24,703 nucleotides of DNA from VFZS01 sp964353255 (lineage in GTDB: Bacteria > Acidobacteriota > Terriglobia > Bryobacterales > Bryobacteraceae). Both the position numbers and the translations under genes were made by a program. The notes under the pieces were generated by a model. That model saw only the letters and a list, made by a program, of their open reading frames with translations. It was not told the DNA's origin and did no database searches. Below are positions 1 through 7,406 of the stretch, in pieces; the stretch's first letter is position 1; each line of letters begins with the position of its first letter. The stretch is taken from contig CAYGVJ010000084.1 in the NCBI GenBank assembly GCA_964353255.1, positions 1 to 24,703 on the forward strand, in the 5' to 3' direction.

Positions 1-67
1 AAAACCCAACAAACAGCCACTTTCACATGCCATCAGGGGTGGAACTTCGGGCTAAGAGCCCACCCCA

Positions 68-84
68 CGCCGGCGTAGCCGGCG
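68..84. repeat. Short GC-rich hairpin downstream of the UPF0173 gene
   Basis: Two 7-bp arms (68-74 and 78-84) are perfectly complementary around a 3-nt GTA loop. The hairpin lies 12 bp beyond the stop codon of the minus-strand hydrolase gene. Flanking bases (GGTAGGCGCGG when read on the minus strand) resemble the outer arms of the other multi-hairpin elements in this window, so it may be a decayed copy. There is no T-tract, so a classical intrinsic terminator is not supported. A role as an mRNA 3' end structure is possible. Confidence 0.45.
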
Positions 85-95
85 GGAAGCCGCGC

Positions 96-794
96 CTACC
101 AGGTAACCGGCGCGCCCGGCTCTAGCGCCCAGACCGCGGTGTCGGGCAGGTCCCGGATCAGCTCGGCCAACTGCTCCGGCCTCCCGGTGAGCGGCGAGAA
201 GGTGCCGAAGTGCATGGGGATGACCTTCCGCGGTTTCAGCAGGCGGCAGGCCAGGGCCGCTTCGCGCGGGCTCATGGTGTACAGGTCGCCGATGGGCAGC
301 ACGGCCAGCTCCGGCTGGTAAAGCTCGGCGATCAGCGCCATGTCGGAGAAGACGTTGGTGTCGCCCGCGAAGTACACGGCCCTGCCGTCCGGCAGACGCA
401 GCACGTAGCCGCAGGCCTCGCCGCCGTAGATGACCTGGTCGCCGTCCTGGATGCCGCAACTGTGCACGGCGTGCGTCATCGTCACCGTCACCGGGCCGAC
501 CTGCTGCGAGCCGCCCTTGTTCATCCCGCAGAGGTTCTGGACGCCCTTCGAGCCCAGCCACAGGCAAGTCTCGAAGATCGCCACCACCTGGGGTGAGAAC
601 CGTTGAGCGAGAGTGACGGCGTCGTGGATGTGGTCGAAGTGGCCGTGAGTGATGAGCAGGGCGTCAACCCGCGAGAAGGAGTGTCCCTGCGGGTAGGCGG
701 GGTTGCCGTCTATCCAGGGGTCCATCACCAACACTTCCCCCGATTCCAGCCGAAACTGAAAAGTGCCGTGTCCGAGCCAGGTGATTTCCAGCAT
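96..794 (-). CDS. UPF0173 metal-dependent hydrolase (metallo-beta-lactamase fold)
   Basis: The protein of about 232 residues is a compact metallo-beta-lactamase-fold hydrolase of the UPF0173/YtkL type. It opens with MLEITWLGHGTF, as family members do, and carries the dinuclear metal motif H50-G-H52-F-D54-H55. Further metal-ligand candidates lie in TMTHAVH, in YFAGDTN and in the C-terminal PMHFGTF. The ATG at 794 is preferred over an in-frame start at 854 because AGGAG lies 7 nt upstream of it and family homology begins there. No signal peptide is visible, so it is probably cytoplasmic. The physiological substrate of this family is unknown. It is divergent from the operon starting at 889, with fewer than 100 bp between them. 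Confidence 0.92.
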   Translation of the reverse strand: MLEITWLGHGTFQFRLESGEVLVMDPWIDGNPAYPQGHSFSRVDALLITHGHFDHIHDAVTLAQRFSPQVVAIFETCLWLGSKGVQNLCGMNKGGSQQVGPVTVTMTHAVHSCGIQDGDQVIYGGEACGYVLRLPDGRAVYFAGDTNVFSDMALIAELYQPELAVLPIGDLYTMSPREAALACRLLKPRKVIPMHFGTFSPLTGRPEQLAELIRDLPDTAVWALEPGAPVTW

Positions 795-867
795 GTGAGC
801 GCTCCTCGACACGATGATAGCGCGGAGTGGCGATGGGGCATGAGCGCCCGCCACGGCCGACAGGTAG

Positions 868-876
868 TGTTATAAT
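868..876 (+). promoter_or_regulatory. Extended -10 promoter for the 889 operon
   Basis: TGT followed by a perfect TATAAT (871-876) forms an extended -10 element. No convincing -35 is present at the correct distance. The box ends only 12 nt before the GTG at 889, so the predicted mRNA would have a leader of just a few bases. It could drive the whole 889-3636 operon. Confidence 0.55.
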
Positions 877-888
877 TCTGGCGATCCA

Positions 889-1539
889 GTGTCAGAGCAC
901 GGAAGCGGTCCGAAGGCCGGCGGCGGTTCCAGGGCGCTCGTGAGCAGGGCCAAGCGGATTGGCTCCTGCGTAGCCCTCGGAGGCGCGGGCGCGCTGCTGT
1001 TTCTGTTCGTCTTTCCGGCCGCCGCCATCAGCACGCTGATGCATGCCGTCCTGCACCTGCCGGGCCCTGGGGCCGGCATCGCTCTCATCATGGGGCCAGT
1101 CATGCTCCTCGTGGTGCTGGGCGCTTCTCTGGTGAGCCGGACAAGAGGCGGCGCACTGGCTGCCGCGCTGGGCTTCGCTGTCTTCTGTACGGTGGTAATC
1201 CCGCTGCTGGCGATTGCCACGAATCCCAAGGGCGCAGTTGGCACTCCGTTGTTCATCGGCGCTATTGCGCTGTCCGGACTTGCGGTTGAAGTGGTGCTGC
1301 GGCCTGGGAAGAGCACCCCAGGAACCGCGCGGTGCCTGCTGGCAGGCGCCGTCGCCAACGTGGTTTTGCTCTTGTTCTACTGGCTGGCGATTTTTCCGCG
1401 GACCGCGGAATGGATCCCGTGGCGGGACGTGCCCGTGTTGACGGCTCTGTGCCTGTCAGCCGGGCTTCTTTCAGGGTATGCCGCCCGTCTGCTGTTCAAG
1501 CCTTTGGTGGGCGTCTTCTCGGTCGAGTACAAGGAGTGA
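889..1539 (+). CDS. Six-TM membrane protein, possibly an ECF transporter S component
   Basis: This 216-residue hydrophobic protein has about six membrane segments, at roughly residues 24-48, 62-83, 88-110, 116-137, 146-168 and 178-202. A short GPGAG loop precedes the second. Size and topology fit the substrate-binding S component of energy-coupling-factor transporters, but no family signature was recognised with certainty. It begins with GTG shortly after an extended -10 box. It is the first gene of an operon with a small membrane protein (3 nt downstream), an FmdE-like protein, a DUF364-like protein and a C_GCAxxG_C_C-type protein, which makes uptake of a metal or metal cofactor a reasonable guess. 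No ATPase or T-component gene is present in the window. Confidence 0.75.
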   Translation: MSEHGSGPKAGGGSRALVSRAKRIGSCVALGGAGALLFLFVFPAAAISTLMHAVLHLPGPGAGIALIMGPVMLLVVLGASLVSRTRGGALAAALGFAVFCTVVIPLLAIATNPKGAVGTPLFIGAIALSGLAVEVVLRPGKSTPGTARCLLAGAVANVVLLLFYWLAIFPRTAEWIPWRDVPVLTALCLSAGLLSGYAARLLFKPLVGVFSVEYKE

Positions 1540-1542
1540 GAA

Positions 1543-1740
1543 ATGTGTGGACTCGTTGATTACCAGGCGCTTCAAACGTCCATTACCCGCCTGGCCGCGC
1601 TTACCAGCCTGGGAGCGGCCGCCTATGGCCTTCGCAGGCTAGCCTCGCTGTGGCGGGAACGAAAACAGAGGCGAGGCGACCGCAAGGAAGGACGGCGGGC
1701 GATCGGCCTGGCCGGCGCCCTTGTTGAGTCACGCCGGTGA
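1543..1740 (+). CDS. Small membrane-associated protein of the metal/redox operon
   Basis: This 65-residue ORF has one candidate membrane stretch (about residues 10-32, leucine/alanine rich) followed by a very basic tail with many Arg and Lys. It starts 3 nt after the preceding gene, with AAGGAG inside that gene's last codons acting as ribosome binding site. Its TGA overlaps the start of the FmdE-like gene (GTGATG at 1737-1742). That spacing on both sides supports a real, translationally coupled gene. No family was recognised. It could be a small partner subunit of the upstream membrane protein. Codon composition in the second half is less convincing. Confidence 0.6.
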   Translation: MCGLVDYQALQTSITRLAALTSLGAAAYGLRRLASLWRERKQRRGDRKEGRRAIGLAGALVESRR

Positions 1741-2285
1741 TGGCCGCGACTGCTGAGGCGCTTCTCAACCGCTGCGTGGAGTACCACGGTCATCTGTGCG
1801 TCGGGCAGGCGCTCGGAGTCAGGCTGGCGCTCAAGGGCATGGAACTGATTGGCACCAGCGATCCCAAGGAAATGATCGTTTTCATCGAGAACGACCGGTG
1901 TATCGCCGATGCCATTCAGATAGTCACTGGTACGCGGCTCGGGCGTCGCAGCGCCAAGCTGGTCAACTACGGCAAGATGGCGGCAGCCCTCGTGAATACG
2001 AACACCGGCTTGGCGTACCGTGTGGCCGTCCGGCGCTTCGCTCCCGAGTGGGGACGCGGCGGGGAGGCAGCCGGGGTCGTCCTCGCTGTCCCGGACTCCG
2101 AGTTGCTGTCTTGGCAAGAAGTGCGCATCAGCCTGAAGCCGGAGGATTACCCGGGCCGGCCAAAACGCACGGTCAACTGCGCGCGTTGCGGCGAAAAGGT
2201 GTTCGACGGCCGGGACGTTCCCGGCAACGAGGGCCCGTTGTGCGTCGCCTGCTCCCGCGGGGCGTACTACGAGCTGCCGGGGTAG
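1737..2285 (+). CDS. FmdE-like protein (formylmethanofuran dehydrogenase subunit E family)
   Basis: The protein of 181-182 residues matches the FmdE family. The N-terminal part has the hallmark HGHLC near residue 17, followed by an ALGVRLALKGM helix. A DRCIADAIQIVTG segment and a Gly/Lys-rich stretch follow. The C-terminus carries a treble-clef-like zinc finger, CxxC (CARC) plus CxxC (CVAC). FmdE proteins accompany molybdenum/tungsten formylmethanofuran dehydrogenases in methanogens, but homologues are widespread in bacteria without that pathway, and their role is unclear. Start is either GTG 1737 (4-nt overlap with the upstream stop) or ATG 1740. The next gene begins 6 nt after the stop. Confidence 0.88.
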   Translation: MMAATAEALLNRCVEYHGHLCVGQALGVRLALKGMELIGTSDPKEMIVFIENDRCIADAIQIVTGTRLGRRSAKLVNYGKMAAALVNTNTGLAYRVAVRRFAPEWGRGGEAAGVVLAVPDSELLSWQEVRISLKPEDYPGRPKRTVNCARCGEKVFDGRDVPGNEGPLCVACSRGAYYELPG

Positions 2286-2291
2286 AGCGCG

Positions 2292-3005
2292 GTGAGGCTC
2301 GTCGAGGAGCTGCTCGACAGCGTAGCCCATCTGGATTGTGCCGTCACCAGAGTGTGCGTGGGGCTCCACTGGACGGTGGTGGAAAGCAGACACGCGGGCG
2401 TCGCTCACACCTGCAAGACGGATCGCAAGGTGGAACTCACGGACGCCGGTCATCTCATTGGACGGAGCGCGCTCGAACTGGCAAGGCGTCTCCGGAGCTG
2501 GGAACCGCTGGAAGCCAGTCTCGGCCTTGCCGCTCTGAATTCGCTCATTGACGCAGCAGGCAGTCCGGCCGATGCCCTCGAGCAAGTGGTGGACCTCGCC
2601 AGGGGCAGGACCGTCACTGTGGTCGGCCGCTTTCCTTTCAATCCGCGCGTTCGAGAAGTGGCAGCACAGGCTTACTTCTTGGAGATCAATCCCGATGGGA
2701 CAGAACTTCCCGCCTGGGCCTGCGAGGAGGTGATTCCGGTTTCGGACGTTGTGGTCATCACGGCCACTGCGTTGATTAACAAGACGCTGTCCCGCTTGCT
2801 TGAACTTGGCCGGGGAGCGACAACCATCGTTCTCGGGCCCAGTACCCCGATGAATGACGTGCTGCTCCGCCACGGCGCGAGTGTTCTGGCAGGAGTCCGC
2901 GTGATGGACCCGGATGCCCTCTTCCGGGCGGTCATGCAGGGGGTCAAGCGGTTCGCGGGCCTCGAAGGGGTTGAAGCCATCTGCCGGGAGTTGCCGCCGA
3001 ACTGA
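2292..3005 (+). CDS. DUF364-type protein (putative heavy-metal chelation domain)
   Basis: This 237-residue cytoplasmic protein resembles the DUF4213/DUF364 architecture. An N-terminal alpha/beta segment (about 1-90) has VCVGLHWTVVE. A Rossmann-like C-terminal half contains TVVGRFPF, then VVVITATALINKTL, then IVLGPSTPM and a final LAGVRVMDPD. DUF364 is described as a putative heavy-metal chelation domain and is often found beside FmdE, metal transport or molybdenum cofactor genes. It starts with GTG 6 nt after the FmdE-like gene. The neighbourhood supports joint function in metal or cofactor handling; the metal cannot be stated from sequence. Confidence 0.82.
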   Translation: MRLVEELLDSVAHLDCAVTRVCVGLHWTVVESRHAGVAHTCKTDRKVELTDAGHLIGRSALELARRLRSWEPLEASLGLAALNSLIDAAGSPADALEQVVDLARGRTVTVVGRFPFNPRVREVAAQAYFLEINPDGTELPAWACEEVIPVSDVVVITATALINKTLSRLLELGRGATTIVLGPSTPMNDVLLRHGASVLAGVRVMDPDALFRAVMQGVKRFAGLEGVEAICRELPPN

Positions 3006-3045
3006 GTCCCCGCGGCTTGGCGTATGCTTGAATCGGGAGCGACGG

Positions 3046-3636
3046 ATGAAACCTCAAGGGACAAAGACGAGCAGGCGGAGTCTGATTGGATTGCTGGTGG
3101 CGGGCGGCGGTTCAAGGCTTGGCGCTGGCGCGGTGCAGGGCGGCCAGACGACCCGGCCGCAGGCGCCACTGACCGCGAAGGACCGCTTCGATGTCGGGGA
3201 CCGGGGTCCTGAGATGATAAAGCGTGCCTCCGAGCTGGGCGCTGAGTATCTCCAGAAGTACGGGAACTGCGCCCAAGCCACGATTGCCGCTCTTCAGGAC
3301 GCCGTCGAGTTCATCCCTAAGAGTGACGATGTCTACCGGGCGGGCAATTGCCTGCACGGGGGAGCGACGGCTACCGGCAACGCGAACTGCGGCGGATTCA
3401 CCGGGGCCGGGATGGTGATTGGCCACCTGTGCGGGAGAACGCGGGCGCAGGCGTCGGACCGCGAGGCCACTAAGCTCGCCAGCGCGCTGATCCGGCAGGT
3501 TGCTGCCAAACACGAAGAGGCTTACGGGAGCGTGCTCTGCAAGGACGTCAGGGCGAAGGCCGAGAAGAAGTGCGCGGAAGTCGTGGCCCGGGCCGCCGGC
3601 TGGGCGGCCGAGGCCATCCTCAAGCAATTCTCATAG
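3046..3636 (+). CDS. Exported C_GCAxxG_C_C-type putative redox protein
   Basis: This 196-residue protein begins with a Tat-like signal (SRRSLIG around residues 9-15, then a short Ala/Gly-rich core). The mature part has the spaced cysteines of the C_GCAxxG_C_C family: C75 in GNCAQA, C102, C115 in NCGGFTGAG, C129, C165 in VLC, and C176 in KKCAE. The family is thought to be redox-active, but no reaction is established. Most members are cytoplasmic, so the twin-arginine leader is a notable variation and suggests export of a folded, possibly metal-loaded protein. The ATG at 3046 follows GGGAGCGACGG and gives the signal peptide a proper N-terminus. It closes the operon, 40 nt after the DUF364 gene. 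Confidence 0.83.
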   Translation: MKPQGTKTSRRSLIGLLVAGGGSRLGAGAVQGGQTTRPQAPLTAKDRFDVGDRGPEMIKRASELGAEYLQKYGNCAQATIAALQDAVEFIPKSDDVYRAGNCLHGGATATGNANCGGFTGAGMVIGHLCGRTRAQASDREATKLASALIRQVAAKHEEAYGSVLCKDVRAKAEKKCAEVVARAAGWAAEAILKQFS

Positions 3637-3692
3637 CACCTGCTCGCCTGAAACGTGCGCTCCGCGGCCGGACAGCCGCCGACACGGAGGCG

Positions 3693-4523
3693 TCACGGCT
3701 CGTCGTACTTGGCCAGCTTTCGAATCCAGATGTTCCGGTAGCGCACCGAGCGCCCGTGGTCCTGTAAGCTCAAGGGCTCCTCCGGGTCGTGCGGGGCGTA
3801 GGTAGCCACGCGGCGGAAGACCGCCCGCCCGAGGATCTCCTGGTGATGGTGTGCCAGCACGCCGTTGTGAACCACCGTGATGTAGGCCGGCTTTATGAGC
3901 TTTCCGCCCTCGAACCGCGGCGCCTCGAAGAAAACGTCGAACACGTTCCATTCGCCCTCGGGCCGCGCGGCATTCACCAGCGGCGGCCACTGCCCGTAGA
4001 TTGACGCCGCTTGTCCGTCGGCATACGTCAGGTTCTGGTGCGACTCGAGCACCTGGATTTCGTATCGCCCCATCAGTTCCACACCGCTGTTTCCGCGATT
4101 CTGGCCGGTGTAGCTGGCGCCCTTGGGAATCATCCATTCCACGTGCAATTGGCAGTCGCCGAATTTCGCTTTGGTGGCCAGCCGCCCTGTGCCCGGTACG
4201 ATCTCCAGGTAGCCGTTCTCCACTTTCCACTGCGGCTCCTGCGTCTTTCCCCCCCGCAACACCGTCACCCATTGCGAGAGGTCTTTCCCGTCGAACAGCA
4301 CCACCGCGTCGGAGGACGGCGCGGCGCTCGGCACAGGCAGCCCCGGGGTGACCTGCCGCGGGCGCGGTCGCTCGGCGTCATGCACCTTCCATCTCTGTCC
4401 CGGCAGTTGCGGAGTATCTGTGTAACCCCGCGTATCGTCTCCGGCCCAAGTCTTCGGCGCCGCGGTCGGCGGCTGCTGCCCCGCAAGCCCCGCAGCCAGA
4501 ACCGCAAACCAGAGAACCTTCAT
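3693..4523 (-). CDS. Secreted DUF1080 (3-keto-disaccharide hydrolase-like) protein
   Basis: This 276-residue protein has a cleavable signal peptide (MKVLWFAVLAAGLAGQ) and a proline-rich linker to about residue 70. It then has a concanavalin-like DUF1080 domain. Family marks are VVLFDGKDLSQWV, WKVENGYLEI, FGDCQLHVEW, NSGVEL, YEIQVLES, and a final RYRNIWIRKL. DUF1080 proteins bind or cleave glycans and several act on 3-keto-disaccharides. They are abundant in Planctomycetes and Acidobacteria. It probably acts in the periplasm or outside the cell. It is convergent with the C_GCAxxG_C_C gene and divergent from the 4816 gene, with a long inverted repeat in its upstream region. Confidence 0.93.
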   Translation of the reverse strand: MKVLWFAVLAAGLAGQQPPTAAPKTWAGDDTRGYTDTPQLPGQRWKVHDAERPRPRQVTPGLPVPSAAPSSDAVVLFDGKDLSQWVTVLRGGKTQEPQWKVENGYLEIVPGTGRLATKAKFGDCQLHVEWMIPKGASYTGQNRGNSGVELMGRYEIQVLESHQNLTYADGQAASIYGQWPPLVNAARPEGEWNVFDVFFEAPRFEGGKLIKPAYITVVHNGVLAHHHQEILGRAVFRRVATYAPHDPEEPLSLQDHGRSVRYRNIWIRKLAKYDEP

Positions 4524-4550
4524 CTCTTCACTGCACCTCCCGGCAGAGTC

Positions 4551-4747
4551 TCTGAACTCCTGAAGTCATGGAATCTGCGCCGACCTCATTTGTGGCGCGG
4601 GCACTCGTGCCTGCCGCCTCGACACTCGTGTCGAGGCAAGGGTCCACACGAGTGTGGACCCGGCAGGCTGAAGCCCGCGCCACGAAGGCTGGCTCAGCGG
4701 AGATTCCTGCCCTCATCCTACCTCCCGGGTGACTTCAGGAGTTCAGA
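4551..4747. repeat. 197-bp nested inverted-repeat element between divergent genes
   Basis: Perfect 18-bp terminal arms occur at 4551-4568 and 4730-4747. Inside them, imperfect pairing continues (GGAATCT near 4570 against AGATTCC near 4701). An 11-bp perfect stem pairs 4592-4602 with 4673-4683, and an 8-bp stem pairs 4609-4616 with 4661-4668. Two side-by-side hairpins follow, 4617-4636 (9-bp arms) and 4640-4661 (10-bp arms), each with a 2-nt centre. The element has no coding capacity and no transposase. It looks like a foldback or MITE-like unit and fills most of the 292-bp gap that should hold the promoters of both flanking genes. Confidence 0.85.
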
Positions 4748-4768
4748 GTCTATCACAAGGGAAGCAAG

Positions 4769-4774
4769 TATAAT
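4769..4774 (+). promoter_or_regulatory. Candidate -10 box upstream of the haem/propeller/TPR gene
   Basis: A perfect TATAAT lies 41 nt upstream of the GTG at 4816 and 21 bp beyond the right arm of the inverted-repeat element. No good -35 is seen at 16-18 bp. TTCAGA inside the repeat arm is 21 bp away, too far for a standard promoter. Confidence 0.35.
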
Positions 4775-4815
4775 GATTTCGCCTCGCCCCGGCGGTTGCC
4801 GAGCGTGGAAGTGCC

Positions 4816-7371
4816 GTGACCGGAGTTGGTTTACGCATCTTCATCTTCGGCGTCGCTGCCGTGGCGCCGGCGGTGGTCTTCGAGCAGCCGCCTGCGCTGC
4901 TGGCCCCGATCACCATCGACTATCCGGCGGAAGGCTCGATCTTCCCGCCCGAGATCACGGCCCCCACTTTCCTCTGGCGCGACGCCGCGGGATCTGCCAC
5001 CGTGTGGCAGCTCGACGTGGCGTTCGCCGACGGCTCACCCGCCATTCAGGTGAAATCGCGGGGCGAGCGGGCGCGCATCGGGGAGATAGACCCGCGCTGT
5101 ATCGCGGAGACGAACGAGCTGCCCCGCCTGACGCCGCAGGAAGCCGCGGCGCGAGCTTGGAAGCCGGACGCCGCGACCTGGGCGGCCATCAAGCAGCACT
5201 CCGTGGAAGGTGCGGCCACCGTGACGATTACCGGCTTTCAAGGCCAGAATGCGGATCAGGCCGTTTCCCGCGGCAGGGTCGCCATTCAGACCTCGAAAGA
5301 TCCCGTGGGGGCGCCGATCTTCTACCGCGACGTGCCGTTGATGCCGACGGAAACCGAGAAGGGGGTCATCAAGCCCATTGTCCCGAGCGCGCTGCCGCTG
5401 ATCGCCTGGCGGCTGCGCAATATCGGCGAGACGGGCAGCCGGCTGCTGATGGAGCGCCTCCCTACCTGCGCCAACTGCCATTCTTTCTCCCGCGACGGCA
5501 GGACCCTGGGCATGGATCTGGACGGCCCGCAGAACGACAAGTCGATGTACGCCATCGCCCCCGTCGCGCCGCAAATGTCCATCCGCAACGAAGACGTGAT
5601 CGTGTGGAATTCGTTCCCGGGCATGCCGCCAGGGCGCAGGACGATCGCCTTCATGCCGCAGCTTTCTCCGGACGGCCAGTATGCCGTGGCCACCCTAGAC
5701 GAAGAGGTCTACGTGGCCAATTTCAAGGACTACCGCTTCCTCCAGGTGTTCTACCCGACGCGCGGGATCCTGGCCTTCTACAGTCGAGCCACCGGCGGCA
5801 TACAGGCCCTGCCCGGCGCCGATGATCCGCGCTACGTGCACACCAACGCGGTCTGGAGTCCGGACGGCAAGTACCTGGTCTTTGCCCGCGCCGAAGCCAG
5901 GGACGCCTATCCCGAAGGCCGCAAGCTGGCCCAATACGCCAATGATCCAAACGAGACCCCGATCCGCTACGATCTTCACCGGATTCCCTTCAACGCGGGC
6001 AGGGGCGGCCGGCCGCAGCCGATCGCCGGCGCCTCGCGGAACGGCATGAGCAACGCCTTCCCCAAGGTTTCGCCTGATGGGCGCTGGATCGTCTTCGTCG
6101 GGTGCCGCAACGGCCAGTTGATGCGTCCCGACGGTCAGCTCTACATCGTCCCGGTGGAGGGCGGCCGGGCGCGGCGGATGCGCTGCAATACGCCGCTCAT
6201 GAACTCCTGGCACAGCTTTTCGCCCAATGGCCGCTGGCTGGTCTTTGCCTCGAAGAGCCGCTCGCCCTACACGCAGATGTTTCTGACGCACCTGGATGAG
6301 GCGGGCAATGACAGCCCCGCCATCCTGATCGAGAACGCCACCGCGGCCAACCGCGCGGTGAACCTTCCCGAGTTCGTCAACCTCCCGCCGGACGGCTTGT
6401 TGAACATCGACGTTCCGGCCGCCGAGTTCTACCGGCTCTTCGACCGCGCCTGGGAGCTGGCGGAAAAAGGCCAGTACCAGGCGGCCATCGCCGAATGGAA
6501 GAGGGCTCTGGAAATCAGCCCCGACGACGCCAAGGCCCACAACAATTTCGGGGCCGTTCTCTGGCGTCAGGGTGCCTTCGAGGAAGCGATCGCGCACTAC
6601 CGCAAGGCTCTGGAGGTCAAGCCCGGCTACGCGGAGGCCCGCAACAACCTCGCCGTCGCCTTGCTCCAGCAAGGAAGACTCGATGAAGCGATTGCGCAGT
6701 TCCAGAAGGCTTTGGCGGTCAAAGGGGAGTCCGCGGAGCTCCACAACAACCTGGGGCGCGCCCTGGCCGACAGAGGAAAGCTCGACGCCGCCATCGAACA
6801 TTGGCGGAGGGCGCTGGCGATCAACCCCAGGTACGCCGAGGCTTACAACGACCTCGGGACGGGCTTGTTCCGAAAAGGCAAGCTGGATGAAGCGATCGCC
6901 GAGTGGCAAAAGGCCATCGAAATCAACCCCCAGTTCGCTCCGGCCCGCTACAACCTCGGGCGCGGGCTGGCGCAGAAGGGAAGGTGGAGCGAGGCGCTGG
7001 CGCAGTGGCGCCAAGGTCTCCGCCTCGAGCCCAACCAGCTTCCGGTTCTGAAGCAGACGGCCTGGGTGCTGGCGACCTGTCCCGAAGCATCGGTTCGAAA
7101 CGGCGCTGAAGCCGTCGCGCTCGCCGAGCGGGCGCTCCAGCTCTCGGGTGGAAGAGAACCGGCCATTCTCGACACGCTGGCCGTCGCCTTCGCCGAGGCG
7201 AGCCGGTTTCCGGAAGCCGTCCAAACCGCGCGCCGGGCCCTGGTCCTCGCCGCGGAGCAGAACCAGCAGCCTTTGGCGGAAGCTCTGAAGGCGAGGATTG
7301 CGCTGTACGAAGCCAAGACTCCCTTCCGGGAGACGCGTCGGGCCTCTACGTCTGGTCCATGGCGGCCATAG
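4816..7371 (+). CDS. Secreted haem-motif / PD40 beta-propeller / TPR protein
   Basis: This 851-residue protein has an N-terminal hydrophobic leader (about 5-22) consistent with export. Residues about 30-200 form an unassigned beta-rich region. A single c-type haem motif C218-A-N-C221-H222 follows in LPTCANCHSFSRDG. A TolB/PD40-like propeller occupies about 270-520, with repeated SPDGxx blades such as LSPDGQYA, WSPDGKYLVF, VSPDGRWIVF and FSPNGRWLVF. From about 540 to 790 there are about six consecutive TPRs with W/Y...NNLG...A..YP spacing. Haem attachment would need the Ccm system in the periplasm. The combination suggests electron transfer or a sensor/scaffold on the cell surface, but no substrate can be assigned. 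The GTG start has only a weak ribosome binding site. Confidence 0.88.
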   Translation: MTGVGLRIFIFGVAAVAPAVVFEQPPALLAPITIDYPAEGSIFPPEITAPTFLWRDAAGSATVWQLDVAFADGSPAIQVKSRGERARIGEIDPRCIAETNELPRLTPQEAAARAWKPDAATWAAIKQHSVEGAATVTITGFQGQNADQAVSRGRVAIQTSKDPVGAPIFYRDVPLMPTETEKGVIKPIVPSALPLIAWRLRNIGETGSRLLMERLPTCANCHSFSRDGRTLGMDLDGPQNDKSMYAIAPVAPQMSIRNEDVIVWNSFPGMPPGRRTIAFMPQLSPDGQYAVATLDEEVYVANFKDYRFLQVFYPTRGILAFYSRATGGIQALPGADDPRYVHTNAVWSPDGKYLVFARAEARDAYPEGRKLAQYANDPNETPIRYDLHRIPFNAGRGGRPQPIAGASRNGMSNAFPKVSPDGRWIVFVGCRNGQLMRPDGQLYIVPVEGGRARRMRCNTPLMNSWHSFSPNGRWLVFASKSRSPYTQMFLTHLDEAGNDSPAILIENATAANRAVNLPEFVNLPPDGLLNIDVPAAEFYRLFDRAWELAEKGQYQAAIAEWKRALEISPDDAKAHNNFGAVLWRQGAFEEAIAHYRKALEVKPGYAEARNNLAVALLQQGRLDEAIAQFQKALAVKGESAELHNNLGRALADRGKLDAAIEHWRRALAINPRYAEAYNDLGTGLFRKGKLDEAIAEWQKAIEINPQFAPARYNLGRGLAQKGRWSEALAQWRQGLRLEPNQLPVLKQTAWVLATCPEASVRNGAEAVALAERALQLSGGREPAILDTLAVAFAEASRFPEAVQTARRALVLAAEQNQQPLAEALKARIALYEAKTPFRETRRASTSGPWRP

Positions 7372-7406
7372 CCGCGCCATCGCGAGGTTTTTCGACGCGC
7401 GGCTAT
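7368..7406. terminator. Bidirectional terminator-like hairpin spanning two convergent stop codons
   Basis: A perfect 10-bp stem pairs 7368-7377 with 7397-7406, with a 19-nt loop containing a T5 run. The left arm includes the TAG of the plus-strand TPR gene (7369-7371), and the right arm includes the TAG of the minus-strand receiver gene (7403-7405). Each gene therefore ends in the same stem sequence. No long U-tract follows on either strand, so it could stop transcription from both sides or protect the 3' ends. Confidence 0.6.

Noticed and set aside
1623..2873. Long minus-strand ORF (416 codons) opposite the FmdE and DUF364 genes
   Set aside because: Its translation has no domain pattern and it is the complement of two well-recognised genes; high GC content gives such open frames by chance.
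4011..5825. 604-codon plus-strand ORF spanning the inverted-repeat element
   Set aside because: It runs through the DUF1080 gene in antisense, the repeat and then a wrong frame of the next gene, so it cannot be one protein.
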